A stretch of DNA of 64,000 nt from Prinsepia uniflora (taxonomy: Eukaryota > Streptophyta > Magnoliopsida > Rosales > Rosaceae), in the NCBI GenBank assembly GCA_032719365.1, contig CM064873.1, positions 6,358,501 to 6,422,500 on the forward strand, given 5' to 3'. Both the position numbers and the translations under genes were made by a program. Positions 47,025-60,316 of this stretch are shown in pieces. Below the pieces are notes generated by a model. The model did no database searches and was not told the origin of the DNA. It was given only the letters and a program-made list of their open reading frames with translations. Each line of letters starts with the position of its first letter. The stretch's first letter is position 1.

Positions 47025-48704
47025 GACCACTCGTGCAGATCTCTTTTGCTGTGAATGGTGAGGTGTAGAGATACTAGATGGACTTAATGTGATGAGTCTT
47101 TAGCCACGGTTGATCCCTATATGGGTAAGCCAGGAAGCAAGTAAGCCTTTCGACTCAAGTGCAGGCGTGCCACTAGTATAAGTTGATGCTTAAGGGGTAG
47201 TCCAAGTTCAGAAGTTTTATTTTGCCATGATACTTAAGTTGGTCCTATCTGATGTGCCCTACACACTCCTTCATATACTTCTCCCGTCACCACCATTAAT
47301 TCCTTACGTCTGATACATCATTACAGGGTGCCATCATAGTTTTTTCCTTATAAGGTCATGTCCCTATATGGTGTAGTGGCATGCCTTGTTCCTAAAGTTT
47401 CTGTCTTTGTTTGATGCTTACTTCAGATACTTGATAAATGGGGTTCTCAATTGTTAGGTTCGACCTCAACATCCATGACCTCCAGTTTGGCATCTCTCTC
47501 TAGTTTGGAAGGTAATGATCTCTTTCCTACTTGATTCTTTTCTCAGATTGTCCCTTTTCAAACAGAACTTCGGATCCAACTTGGGCCTTTTCATTGGCTG
47601 CCAAGTTTTCTTCTTGGGGTATGTGTTTGATGGTTGGGTCGATGAACTTCGAAGGTAAGGTAATGATGTCACAACAACGTAGTAGTTGGCCAAGCAGATA
47701 TTACGAAATGTGTAGGTTCTTGTTATCTGATTGACTACCAACTTTGAATCTCCATAAATCTCGACCTGTCGCACTCGCATCTCAATTAATATTTCCATTC
47801 CGATGATCGGTACTTCATACTCAGCTTGATTGTTAGTTATGTTTTCCCACTCTAGTTTAAACGAAAACTGGTGGGAGACTCCTTCTGGATCGATCAAGCA
47901 TATCCTAGCTCCCACTGAATCGTTACTCTTAGATCCATCAAAATACAAATTTGAAGGCAATATGGTTAACATGCTGACCCACGGAATTAGCTCTCTTCGA
48001 ATGTTGACACTTGGATATTCTGCTAGGAAATTAGTAATGGCTTGGCTCTTCACTACTTTCTATGGCATATATTGGAAGTTGAACTCGGATAATGCCATGG
48101 TCCATTTGCCTATCTTCCTTATCAAGATAGGCCATGGCAACATAAAGTTTAGAAAATCTGTCTGGGCGATGATCTAGATGGTGAAAGGCGACATGTAATG
48201 CCTTAACTTGATGCTCGTGAAGTATAGCGCTATGCATAATTTCTCCACTGCCGTGTATCTTTCTTCGACCTTTGTTAGGGTCTTACTCAAGTAGTATATT
48301 GCATGTTTCTTTTGTTCCTTACTATCTTGAGCCAGCAGCCTCCCGATGGTATTTTGCGACGCAGATATATAACTTCAAGGGTCTCCCTGCCTTGGGTGGC
48401 ATTAGAACTAGAGCTTTGGATAGATATACTTTGAGTTTCTCAAAGGCGATTTGATGTTTTCCCTCCCACTTGAACTCTTCTATGTCCTTGATCTTCATCA
48501 ATGAGCAAAATGCCTGGGTTTTTCTCGATAGGTTGGTTATAAATCTTTTGAGAAAGTTGACCTTCCCGAGTAGGCTTTGAAGTTGCTTTTTGTTTTTGGG
48601 TAGAGGTGAATTCATGATTTCTTTGGCTTTGTTTTATCCAACTCTATTCCTTTTTTATGGACCAACAAACCCAAGAAATTTCCTGCTTAGACGTCGAACA
48701 CACA

Positions 48705-51700
48705 TGACAGGACCTATCCCAATCCCTCCGGGTTAACGCGGGACGACCCTACTCCCGTCTGACACGAAGTGTCAGACAAGGGATATTTCCAACCTTTGCC
48801 CTCTCGGGCTATCAGAGTACGCCAGGATCCGGAGGAGGTATGTGATATCTCGGTCTCTGCTACAGTCCATATCCGCTGTCAACCTGAAGGGCAGTCAAAA
48901 CATTAAAAGCTGTGAGTGGACAAAACAAGGAGTTTATAAAAACATTTTAACGAAGACATTTGTACCCTTCACTAAAAAACATGCATGCATTCGAAAACCA
49001 TTTATCAAACCGTTCATTAGGGCCTTTAGCCCAAAATCGTAAATGAAACCGAATACACGGGTCACTGCCCAAATCCATGAAGATACCAACCATACGGGCC
49101 ACTGCCCAAAACCTGTATACATCACACATCATATATCATACATACATATAATTCACACAACCAATCCTGTCACAGTTTCCAAAGCTACGCGCGTGCTACC
49201 CGGGGTCTCAAACCCAAGTCTTTCAGGATTCAAGGTCAATGTCCATAGACTAATGACCCGTCCTGAGGTTATGATACAAGCCTTCCTGAGAGTAAGGAAC
49301 CCAACTACGGCGACTCCACTCAGTTAGTGCTCCGTGACTACTCCGGGGTCCACCCAGGCCAACGACCCTCCCCGGAGGAGATAATTGAAGTAAAGGAAGG
49401 TATATGAATATATATACATATATATATATATATAACGAACTCATTCATGCCATTCATATACATATAGAAAACATCTTTAGAACCTTTCAAAGGATTCATG
49501 CCCGGTTCCCATAAACCGTCATGAATCGTAAAGACCGTTCAAGGGTTCATGCTGGTTCCCATAAACCATCATGAACCTGGAAATCCATTAGGGTCCCCGA
49601 CCCGAAATCATAAACGTGAAGTAACTGGGTCTCGTACCCGAACACATGACTCACTGGGCATCGTGCCCGATATCTCAGGGTCAGTCACAACTCCGATCGT
49701 AGTGATGCATGAAACCATCCATCCAGGACCGCCCTCAATCCTGGTATGTCGCCGTGAACGAATCAACCGACGCGATCACCACAAGATCATGGTGCACTCA
49801 TCACCGATCGATATCCTGAACTGTCAGCACTACGAAGTCGAGCCTCCATCGGCTGCCCGACAACAGATCGTTCATCGTGACCTTTCCGGAATGAACACAT
49901 CTCAATCCGGAGACGAGCGCCGTATCGTCGGTTGCCGTGCACATAGCACTCACCGCGACCACGATTCAGACCCGTAGGTCGTAAATAGAGCCACATGCCC
50001 GAGACAAAACCAAATGGGTCTCATACTCGAGTTTATCTTTTGGGAAATCCAAATCCATTTCATTTAAACCAACAAAAGAAGTACAAACCCGTATTGGCAC
50101 CGTATAAGGCCGAAACCTCGAAATACGTGCCAATATGTAACCACACTCAAATGCACTCATGGCATCACCAAACAAGTAATAAATCATATAATAAACATTT
50201 ATACATGCACCAATTTAGAAAACAAGGTCCACTTACAGACCGTCCGAGCTGCCGCCTCGATATGCGTGCCATACGGCTCTCCCGAGACAATCACAGTCAC
50301 CGGGAGTCCCAAACCTGTCCAAATCGTAATAGAAGGTTACTAACTACTTAAATAACCTCCCACTAAAGTCCCGTAATTTTCTGGAATTTTTAACTATTTT
50401 TAAAGTCGATCCTAAACCTTCGGACATCCTGAAACCTATCGAAACGATGTTCGATCGACACGAAACCAGTCTCAAAATTTTCGTTACATCGAATAGATGA
50501 TTTCACATGTTGAACACATTCCCAAAAGATGGGACACGCACCCTTATGCGCCCCGAGAAGCCACTGCGCGTGAACCCACGCGCCGCACTGTAGCATCACC
50601 ATCTACCTTGGCTGAACCGGGTCTGGCCGGTTCACTGGTTCGCCTGGACCGGCGTGACCGGTCTCGCCTGGTTCCTCACTCATTTCTGGTCCGTTTGCTT
50701 CCATTTTAATTCCATTCTTCCTAGTTCTTCAATTCCTATCTATTCCTATGAAGAAAACTAAGAAAAACGTACAAAAATCCATTGAACCCGATTACCCCTT
50801 TTCGGTCCAAAACCTCCATTTTGTTCCTAGGCTTCACAGCCGTCAAACCTCATCAAAAACCTTCTCTATACCATCTAAGCAACCTAATAAAGCCATTATG
50901 AATACCTAAAACCGTCCTTAACGTAGGAAATCAAAAATTAAGGAGATCGGGCGAAACCAATACTTGTCGGGTTCTTCCTCCTCTACGCCGCCGTGGACGG
51001 CGGTCCTGCAGCCTCCTCAGTCGTCAGTTCCTCTCTGCCCCCATCTCAGCCTGAATCCAGTGGACGGGAATGGTTTGGGTTGTACAGAGGAGAGGAAATG
51101 GTGAGATCGGGTTTGAGTTTTGTGTGGGATGGTTTGGACGACTAAGGGAGGATATGCATGTATGGGATCATAATGAGCAATGGATGAGTGACACTTGTCA
51201 CTCATCCATTGGGCCCTTCTGAAATGTCTGTCCCACTTAAGGACAAAAGCTAACTTGTTTCGTAAAAACGTGCAATAGTGCCCCGAAGCTTCCTTGAACC
51301 GTAACTTCGCCGTAGAACGTCCGAATTCCACGTGGCGCCTGCCTACGGATTCGTATCATCCCGATCTACGTAATGGTCCTCGGCGCTCGACCATCGGACC
51401 TCTCAGGTCAAAAGTCAACTATTTGCTTCTTTTTAACCAAATTACTAAAATACCCTTGAACTTTCGAATGTCATAACTTTTACCTCGAACGTTGGAATCA
51501 AACGTGCCACCTGTCTATGAACTCGTGACGTCCCGATCTACGTCACGGTCATCGGTCAAAGTCTATTTGACCGTTAGAACAAAAAGTCAACATTTTGCCC
51601 ATGCTCAGGGGCAAAACGGTCATTTTGCATCGTTCGTCCTAAAGTACCCCACTAATCACCGATTAACCCCACTAATTGTGATTAGTCACTAATCTAATCC

Positions 51701-51724
51701 TGAAATTCGGGACGGATCGTTACA
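48705..51724 (-). repeat. Solo LTR (LTR-A family) inside the Gypsy pol
   Basis: 3020 bp from TGACAGGACC to CGTTACA, no interior and no second LTR. The right flank is CACAT; on the left, CACAT overlaps the first LTR base, consistent with a 5-bp duplication with one T lost. The pol coding sequence reads across it once removed. A single LTR left by recombination between the two LTRs is the simplest explanation. Confidence 0.85.
51182..51207. other. Conserved LTR palindrome (copy 4)
   Basis: Perfect 12-bp arms GGATGAGTGACA / TGTCACTCATCC around CT. Confidence 0.85.
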
Positions 51725-52525
51725 CACATTTTTGGGGTTGATCTTCAATCTATGTTGTCTCATCTTCAAGAAAAAATTTCAAAGATCACCGTTATGTTTT
51801 TCCTTGCCTTTGGACTTCACCATGACATCATCAATGTAAACCTCGAGATTTTTTTCTGATAATTTCATGAAAAGTGGCATTCATTTCCTGTGGATAATTA
51901 GCCCATGCTTTCTTTAAAATGAAGGGCATGACGACGTATTTGAATGCCCCAAATTTCTGGGGCACCTGAATGCGATTTTATCAATGTCATCCTCTACTAG
52001 AAGGATCTAGCTATATCCCAGGTTGTTGTTCATAAAGGACAGGAACTGGTTCTATGATGCACCATTAATTAATATGTACGTCATAGTTGAGCGGAATCGT
52101 TACGAACGATGCAAAATGACCGTTTTACCCCTGGTGGTGGGTAAAACGTTGACTTTTCGTTCACATCGTCAAATGGACATTGGCCGATGACTGTAACGTA
52201 GTTCGGGACGTCACGAGTTCATAGACAGGTGGCACGTTTGATTCCAACGTTTGAGGAAAAAGTTATGACATTCGGAAGTTCAAAGGTACTTTGGTAATTT
52301 GGTTGAAATGGGGCAAATATTTAACTTTTGACCTGGGAGGTTCGATGGCCGAGGGCTGATGACCGTTACGTAGATCGTGACATTACGGTAGACAAGTGGC
52401 ACGCTGAAATCGGACTTCGAACGAGAAAGTTATGGGTCACGGAAGTTCGGTTTCACTATGCACGTATATCGAGGCAATGTTTAATCGGCATAATCTGATT
52501 GGTCAGATATTTTGGTAGGACCCAT

Positions 52526-52551
52526 GGATGAGTGACAAGTGTCACTCATCC
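52526..52551. other. Conserved LTR palindrome (copy 5)
   Basis: Perfect 12-bp arms with an AG centre (plus orientation). Confidence 0.85.
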
Positions 52552-53360
52552 CATTGGCCCAAACTCCTAATTTGTGGATCTATCATAATTAAATATTATT
52601 ATTTTAATTATTTTATAATTAAACATCACCCATCTTCAATCTCCACCATCCATCTCATCTAGTCTCTAAATCCCAACCGTCCATTCCCTTCCCTCTCTCA
52701 CCTGATCACTATCATCTTAATCATCTGATTCTCACCATCGACTCCACCATCTTCTTTATTTTCCTTCACAAACCGCACAACCTTTTCCATCATAACCACT
52801 CTAAACATCATTATTAGAACATGGGTTGTGAATGAGAGTGTGAGAGTAAAATGAGGCAATGATGATGAGGCCGTCGGAGAGGACCGTCGTGGACGGTGGC
52901 GAGGACCCGAAGTCAAACTGTGAGGTAAGTTTTAATTTTTGACTTCACGTTTTAAGAGCTTTCGTTGGATTCTAAGGGTTGGGTCTTGTTTCTGGAAACC
53001 TTAGGAGAAGCTTGAGATGGTTTTCGAGTGCTTGGACGATCGGGAAGCACGACGGGTGGAGGTTGCAGCCGCCGTCGCCATAGTCGAACATGGAGGTATG
53101 GTTTTCAAGGTTGTTCTTATGTTTTTAATAGTTAAAAAGATAGGAAATAAGATTAGGAAGCTTTAGAAATCAAAATGGGAAAGAATGGATTTGAATTGAA
53201 CGAGTTATAGCACTGAACCGGTTCAGCCGGTTCAAACCAGACACACCAGGTTCGACCAAGGTAGAAGATGAACAGTGCACCGCGCGTGGGCTTCATGCAC
53301 AACCGCTTGCGGCGGCGCGTGGGGACACGTGATGGGTCCGATGGGGAAACTTCCAACATG

Positions 53361-53365
53361 TGAAA
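53361..53365. other. Target-site duplication, left (TGAAA)
   Basis: Matches 56524-56528 on the other side of the solo LTR. Confidence 0.9.
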
Positions 53366-55051
53366 TGACATGACCCATCGCAATCCCCCCGGGATTAGTG
53401 CGGGATGACCCTGATCCCGTCTGACACGAAGTGTCAGACAAGGGATACTTTCGTCCTTTGTCCTCCTGGGTTATCAGAGTACGCCAAGATCCGGAGGAGG
53501 TATGTGATATCTCGGTCTCTACTACGGTCCACATCCGATGTCAACCTAAAGGGCAGTCAAAACATTAAAAACTGTGAGTGGACAAAACAAGAGTTTATAA
53601 AAACATTTAATAAGAAGACATTTGTACCCTCCACTAAAAAGCATGCATGCATTCGAAAACCATTTATCCAACACAAACCATATGTGGGACTAAGCCCAAA
53701 GCAGATATAAACCAAGGTCGAAAGGACCACAATGAAAACGACCATACGGGCCACTGCCCAAATCCATAAGGGACTCGGCCTCAAACCATAAAGAAACCAA
53801 GTACACGAGCCACTGCTCAAATCCTGTGCACACATGTGCACACCACATATCATATATCATATATACATATAAGTCACACAACCAATCCTGTCACGGTATC
53901 CAAAGCTACGCGCGTGCTACCCGGGTCTCAATCCGAGTCATCTCAAAGTCAAGGTCAATGTCCGCAGACCACTGACCCTACCCGAGGTAATAGTAACCAA
54001 AGCCTTCCTGAGAGTAAGGAACCCAACTGGGGGGTGACTCTACTCAGTCGGTGCTCCGTGACTACTCCGGGGTCCACCCAGGCCAACGACCCTCCCCGGA
54101 GGAGATAATAGAAGTAAAGGAAGGTAGATGAACATATATATACATAACATAAACATTCATGACCGGTTCCCCTGAACCGTCATGATCCATAATATTCATA
54201 ACCAAGGTAACATGCTGGTTCCCATAAACCGTCATGTACCATAATGACCAACAAGGGTTCATGCCGGTTCCCATAAACCGTCATGAACCACGATACCATA
54301 ACAAGGGTTCATGCCGGTTCCCACAAACCGTCATGAACCTGGGAATCCATTTAAGGTTCCCTGACCTGAAATCAAAACCGTAAAGTGACTGGGTCTCATG
54401 CCCGAACATAGGACATCAACTGGGCATCGTGCCCGAAATCCGAGGTCATATGCCCGAGACAAAACCAAATGGGTCTCATACCCGAGTTTTTCCTTTTGAA
54501 ATTGAAATCCAGTTCATTTAAATCAATACAGAAATACAGACCCGTACAAGCACCGTATAAGGCCGGAACCTTGAAATACGTGCTTATACGTAACCACATA
54601 CAAATGCACCCATGGCATCATCAAACAAGTAATAAAACATATAATAAACATTTATGCATGCACCAATTTAGAAAACAAGGTCCACTCACCGACCGTCCGA
54701 GCCGCCGCCTCGATTTGCGTGCCATACGGCTCCCCGAGCCGATCACCGTCACCGGGACTCCCAAACCTGTCCAAATCGTAATAGAAGGTTACTAACTACT
54801 TAATTAACCTCCTACCAAAGCCCCGTATTTTTCACGTATTTTTAACTATTTTTAATCCCAAACCTAAACATTCCGATGCCCCGAAACATATCGAGATGGT
54901 GTCCGATTGACACGAAACCAGTCCCAAAATGTTCGTTACATCGAATAGAAGATTTCGTATGTTGGAACCTTCCCCAGATTCCCTGCCACGCGCCCTCACG
55001 CACCGCCTGAAGTGGCTGCACGTGGGCTTCACGCGCCGCTACAGTACCTGC

Positions 55052-55213
55052 TGACGTCATCGATGACGTCAGCATGATGTCATCACTGACAGCCCCTGAC
55101 AGTGACACATGTCACGCTCCCATTGGCCCACTGTCTAACATGTCAGTCTGACATTGTCAGATCTGACATGATGACGTCATCCCTGACATGATGACGTCAT
55201 CAAGATGACGTCA
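55052..55213. promoter_or_regulatory. Five TGACGTCA sites within 162 bp of an LTR
   Basis: Perfect 8-bp palindromes at 55052-55059, 55064-55071, 55172-55179, 55192-55199 and 55206-55213, with GACATGATGACGTCATC repeated. These are consensus CRE-like sites for plant bZIP factors. They lie near the CGCG block. Function is inferred. Confidence 0.5.
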
Positions 55214-55735
55214 TCAGTCATCCCTGCCTCCTCGCGGGTCGACCCGAATAACTGCAACCGGGTCACCGTGGCCCGTGGCTTGACCCGGCCGGTTCTCCCT
55301 GCTCCAGCCACCGTTTCTCCTCCCGTTTGTCCCATTCTACTCGTATCAATCTAAGCTAAGGTTCTATGACATTAAAATGGAAGGAAAACAACTAAAACCC
55401 GTACCCCCAATTCGGCCATGGCGGCCGTGACTTCCTCCGCCGTTCACGGTTGTTACAGGCCGTCCAACGCCTCGAAACCAATCCCTCTTGACTCCCCTAA
55501 GTCCCTAGAATGTGTTAGGATCCACAGAAACCCAAAACCGGCCCTTAAAACTCATTTTCGAATTTTGAAGTTTTCTTACCTCACGGGTTCGGCTCCTCCG
55601 CCATGTCCTCCGTCGCCTGCCACCGTCCAGCCTCTCAGCCCTCCGCCTCTCACACTCCTCACGATCATATTATCTCCTAGGGAATGGTGGTATGTGTGTG
55701 TGCTGCTTGGAGAAAAATGAAGAAAATGGTGAAGA

Positions 55736-55758
55736 GGGGGGGGGGGGGGGGGGGGGGG
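55736..55758. repeat. 23-base G run
   Basis: Homopolymer inside the solo LTR, absent from the other LTR copies at this place. Its length is uncertain in any assembly. Confidence 0.9.
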
Positions 55759-55983
55759 TTTCGGGTTTTAGGAAAAACAAAGAAGAATGAAGTGATGATG
55801 AAGATGGTGAAGGATGAAGGATGAAGGCTGATCGGATGTGAGGGAGATGGGATGGAGGGTGTGGATTTAAAAATGAATTTGGAATGGATGGTTAGGATTA
55901 ATGGTTGTTAGGTTTAATTATAAAATAATTAAAATAATAATATTTTATTATATAGATCCACCAATTGGGGAATCAAGTCAATG

Positions 55984-56009
55984 GGATGAGTGACACTTGT
56001 CACTCATCC
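55984..56009. other. Conserved LTR palindrome (copy 6)
   Basis: Perfect 12-bp arms around CT. Confidence 0.85.
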
Positions 56010-56523
56010 ATGGGGCCCACCAAAATATCCACCCAATCAGATTTCGCCAAAACGTCCACGTCTCGAAGTTCATGCATAGTGAAATCGAACTTCCGTGACC
56101 CATAACTCTCCCGTTCGAAGTCCGATTTCAGTGTGCCACTTGCCTATGGATTCGTATCGTCCTTATCTACGTAACGGTATTTGGCCCTCGGCCATCGGAC
56201 CTCCTGGTCAAAAAGTCAACTTTTGACCACATTTTACCAAAATTACCAAAATGCCCCTAAACTTCCGAACGTCATAACTTCCTCCACGAACGTCGGAATT
56301 GAACGTGCCACCTGTCTATGAACTCGTGACGTCACGAACTACGTCACGGTCATCGGTCAAAGTCCATTTGACCGCCCAATTAAAAGTCAACATTTTGCCA
56401 CCATTAGGGGCAAAACGGTCATTTCGCATCGTTCGTCCGATTTCGCCCAACTAATCACGGATTAGCCTCACTAATCGTGATTAGTCACTAATCTAATCCT
56501 GGAATTTGGGACGGGTCGTTACA

Positions 56524-56528
56524 TGAAA
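56524..56528. other. Target-site duplication, right (TGAAA)
   Basis: Matches 53361-53365. Confidence 0.9.
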
Positions 56529-56693
56529 TCTTCTATTCGATGTAACGAACATTTTGGAATTGGTTTCTTGTCGATCGAACACCGTCTCGATAATGTTCGG
56601 GACATCGGAAGGTTTAGGTTCGAGATTTAAAATACTTAAAAATTCGAGAAAATTACGAGACTTCAATGAAAGGTTAATAAGGTAGTTAGTACC
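56529..56693 (+). repeat. Older LTR-A remnant, right part
   Basis: Continues 53360 with TCTTCTATTCGATGTAACGA and the conserved GAACATTTTGGAATTGGTTTC stretch, then is cut at 56693 (GTACC) by the LTR-B element. Confidence 0.85.
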
Positions 56694-59500
56694 TGTCAGG
56701 ACCCACCCCGGTTTTACCACGAAAATCGAGGTAAATCCTGTTCCCGTCTGACACCCCGACACAACACCAACGTAAACTACTAAAGTAACACAGTCAGACG
56801 CATGAGAAACTTTAGACATCCCGAAGTCAAAGTTTTACAGAGCATAGTTCTACATACAAAAGAAAACAAGTTTATCCACAAGTACACGCACAACGGAAAA
56901 GTTAAAACACTCCGTGGCCACTCTAGTAACTTCTATGCCTCAGACGCTGCCTCGACGCCGGAACCCTGCGCTAGGTCCACGACCTAGAGGGCAATTTAAA
57001 ACAGAAGGTGTGAGTGGACCATAAATAAAAGAAAAGTTCCCAAAACCATTTTATAAGAAAACCGGGTTTGGCCCTCCGTTTTGAAATCACATGCATAACC
57101 CAGTTACCAAAAACAGTTATAAATCACATAAAGATCGGCATAAAAATATTTGCAGAATCATTATAAAAACAGTTATAGAAATCATGTCATAGGCATTATA
57201 AAATTCGTATCATAAAACATAAGTCTCAACCAATCATTATCCGATCAAACCTGCTGGACCTATCCGAGTCTTTAAACTTCCGAGTCTTTAAACTCAATCC
57301 AGGCCTCAATAATATCCAAGTCTTTAAACTCCCAAGTCTTTAAACTCAACAGGCCTACGGGGGGAAATATCAATATATCTGAGTCTTTAAACTCCCGAGT
57401 CTTTAAACTCAATCCGGGCCCGTCCCCCGTCAAATATAATCCGGGTCTTTCCGGCGTTCAGAACCGTCATTCCAAACCCAAATCCGGAATTCCACTTTTC
57501 CACTTTAAAACCAAATTCCGCTTTCCGAAATCCAATTCTAAAACCGAAAACCTCAATCATCAAATCACGTCTCAAAATCCATTTATAAGCATTCAAAACT
57601 AGTTATCATTTGAAAACCCCAAAACCATGACATTATTCTCAGAAATCGACATTCCTCGTAAAACGTGCCAATTATGTTATTTCTCGAAAACCGTGCAATT
57701 ATGTAAAACCAACATGACAAATCCAATAATCACATATACAACAATAAAACAATTAATTAAAAGCAGTTATGCATGCTCAAGTTTAGAGAAGGGGTCCACT
57801 CACAGTACCGAGCCCTCAATCGCATCCCGAACGTCTCGTACGTTCCTCAGCTTCCTCTTGAAATCCCGATCCTGTCCATAATCACCAAAGTACGTTACTA
57901 ACACATCTACGAAGGTCCACCGAATTTTCCCTAAAAATTCCCGGGTTCTAATCGTAACGAACCGAAACCCTAAACCTTCACCTTCGCGGAACTAACCTCA
58001 AACGATGTCCGATTAACCCGAAACCAATTCCAATAGACTCGTCACAACACCTAGACCAAAACCCATGTTGACCGTTTTTGCAACCGCCGCCGCACGCGCC
58101 CCCACGCGCCACCCAAAATGGCTGCGCATGGCCTCACGCGCCAGCTGCAGTGTCACCAGCAACCTCTGGTCGACCCGGTTCGAACCAGTCTCTGCAACTC
58201 GAACCGGCGTGGCCGGTTCTCCGCCGTCCCGCCACCAAAACTGATCCTCTCTTCACCATCTTCATCGTCCAACCATAAGCTAACCATTCCCCTACTCCAA
58301 ACACCTCGACTCAGCCTACAACCCTTCGACTCAAGCTCGAACAAAAACCCGAACCAATCCCCTGTTTCACGATCCAGCCAACCAGGTAACCCCCCGTCAC
58401 GGCAACCATCGTACACGGTTCCTAGGACCTCACTGAGTCTCTCCCAACTCACCAAGTCCCTCGATTCACTCCCAAAAGCCACGACTTTAGGTTTGAAAAT
58501 CAACGGCAAAACAGAGCATGGAGAAAAAGTTGAGGAATTACATGCACTCCGGTCTCCGCCGTGAGCTCAGTCGTGAGAACACGACTCCTCCAGTCCACCC
58601 CCAGCCTCTGCACACCTCCACCGGCCTCGATTGGCCCCTAACACGGCAGCACCACCACCCAAACTCCTCTCTGTTTTTTTATTTCCCCGTGAGCCCACAC
58701 CTAGCACACACACTAATTCCTCACCTCCCAACCTTCTCACTGCCTCCCTCTCAATCTCTGCTCACTCCTCACTCATCAATTCACACAAACACACACACAA
58801 TCACCGTCCAATTCTCCCAACTCTCTATCTCTATTCTCTCTTTTCTTCGAACACACACACGAGTACACGATTACAATACCCAAATTATTGGACCCATTTT
58901 CCCTAGAATCCTCTAGCCCTCTCACACGTGTCACAATCCTAAAACCCTTCTCACAAGTGCCCCAATCACAGCCATCCACTTGTTCCTTTCTGTTGCACAA
59001 ATCCCAATGTGCAAAAGACCAAAATACCCTTCCTTTTAAGCCAAAATTACCGTTTTACCCTTACCGTTTTAAACCGTAACTCACACATCCTAACTCCGAT
59101 AAACACGTGCCGCCTGTCGTTAAACTCAGGATGATGAGATCTACCTAACGGTCCTAGGTCAACGTGTCAAAACCCGATCGTACAAAAAGTCAACTTTTCC
59201 CCCTAGTTTAGCCAAATTACGGTTATGCCCTCAACCTTTCGAATATCATAACTTCCTCCTCGGATGTCGGAATCGAGCATACCACCTGTCTACGGATTCG
59301 TGACGTCCTAAACTACGTCCTGATCATCAGTCAAAACCCAATTGACCGCCCGAACTAAATGTCATCTATTTGCCCGAACCAGGGGCAAAATCGTCATTCT
59401 ACGCTAACGGACCCGAAAGTAGCCAACTAACCACCGGTTAAGCTCACTAATCTTATCTGAAACACGGTCTTAACCCTAATTCCCGGGACGGGTCGTTACA
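56694..59500 (-). repeat. LTR-B, 3' LTR
   Basis: 2807 bp, TGTCAGGACC...GGGTCGTTACA on the plus strand. It is almost identical to the piece at 63734-64000 over the shared ~260 bp. It contains the CGCG block (58085-58150) and the GAGTTTAAAGACTCGG array. Purine-rich AGGTGGGTAGGT on the minus strand at 59501-59512 is the likely polypurine tract. Confidence 0.9.
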
Positions 59501-59964
59501 ACCTACCCACCTAAAGAGAATTTCGTCCCCGAAATTCCACAACTAGTTTCGGACACCTAGGGTCTCCTACCCGGTAATTAATACTACCTTAACAAAAACC
59601 ACTCTTGGGTTTCCTGTCTATCATCTCCACCTTGGGTATTTCACACCATCCCAACTACCAATTCACCACGTCTAGCCCTCATATAGAGTACCCAATAGAA
59701 TTCATAGAGTACATCCTCTCGTACTACCACCTCACTTCCTGGAAACCCAACCCGAATTCTATCCCAGAACAATCTAGTCCAAACAGGAACTCCTACCTAT
59801 TGGCTCACTCCCTCGGCTGTTACTTCGGCCACTTTTCGGATAAATCTACAAAGTCCTAAAGACAAACTCTAGATTGTGGGTTCTCTCCTTCAATAACCCC
59901 ATATCGATCAGTTATAGTCACTCCTTTCCTCTTCCTTCAACAGAACTCACCGTAACACTCCAGG
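59501..59964 (-). other. 3' interior of the LTR-B element, non-coding
   Basis: Between the truncated protease and the 3' LTR. It contains GAATTTCGTCCCCGAAATTCC, shared with the LARD interior. No pol domain. Confidence 0.6.
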
Positions 59965-60311
59965 TCACCTAGGGACAATCCTAGACTCTACCCTGGGATC
60001 CAACAACAAAGTAGGTACAACACAACCAAGGATAGTAAAAATACCTGTCCCCGCAACTGGTGCCGACTGAACCTCCTGCTGAGTCATCGAAAACACTCGG
60101 GCCTGAGATCCTGAAGATCTATCACGTCCCCTCGAACAACTAGTGGCACCACCACCTCCTCTAGTGCCCGCTGTCCCTGATGCTGTACTCTGTCTGGGCT
60201 CCGCCGCTCCTCGGCCTACCCCACATTCCTGTGGCAACAGTGGACACTCACGTCGGAAGTGACCTCGCTCTCCGCAGTAGAAACAAACATCCCGACCTGG
60301 TCCACCACTCG

Positions 60312-60316
60312 GTCTC
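60312..60316. other. Target-site duplication, left (GTCTC)
   Basis: Matches 63355-63359. Confidence 0.9.

Larger units (their letters stand above)
47025..52085 (-). pseudogene. Ty3/Gypsy pol remnant (RT, RNase H, integrase), split by a solo LTR
   Basis: Reads from high to low coordinates. About 52085-51725 is reverse transcriptase with VVMPF and the catalytic YIDD (EVYIDDVMVKSKGKE). The frame is then broken by the solo LTR at 48705-51724. It resumes at 48704-48322 with the RT end (LLGKVNFLKRFI, FKWEGKHQIAFEKLK). About 48020-47620 is an RNase H with DGS, NNQAEYE and YGDSKLVV, so its acidic residues are present. About 47340-47040 carries an integrase zinc-domain stretch (EVYEGVCRAHQIG). This RNase H type (NNQAEYE) is typical of the Tat/Ogre lineage. 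Stops and shifts are frequent. The left end is replaced by an LTR-B copy and the right end by an LTR-A remnant. Confidence 0.85.
52086..53365 (+). repeat. Older LTR-A remnant, left part
   Basis: Plus-oriented LTR lacking its first ~110 bp. It contains the palindrome (52526-52551) and part of the CGCG block (53278-53330). It is cut at 53365 by a solo LTR and resumes at 56529-56693. Confidence 0.8.
53366..56523 (-). repeat. Solo LTR (LTR-A family) nested in an older LTR
   Basis: 3158 bp, TGACATGACC...GGGTCGTTACA, flanked by TGAAA on both sides. Closest in the window to the solo LTR at 48705-51724 (they share the GACTCCCAAACCTGTCC / AATCGTAATAGAAGGTTA text), so these two form a subfamily. It carries the TGACGTCA cluster, a 23-base G run and the palindrome. 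Confidence 0.92.

Noticed and set aside
49549..49977. 142-codon frame in a solo LTR
   Set aside because: LTR sequence with no counterpart protein; other LTR copies break the frame.
47025..52085. Endogenous pararetrovirus (caulimovirus) as the source of RT/RNase H
   Set aside because: An integrase zinc-domain stretch follows RNase H and the RNase H reads like Tat/Ogre Gypsy; no movement or coat protein motif was seen.
58118..58564. 148-codon plus-strand frame
   Set aside because: It is the LTR-B region equivalent to 45011-45573, not conserved as protein between the two copies.
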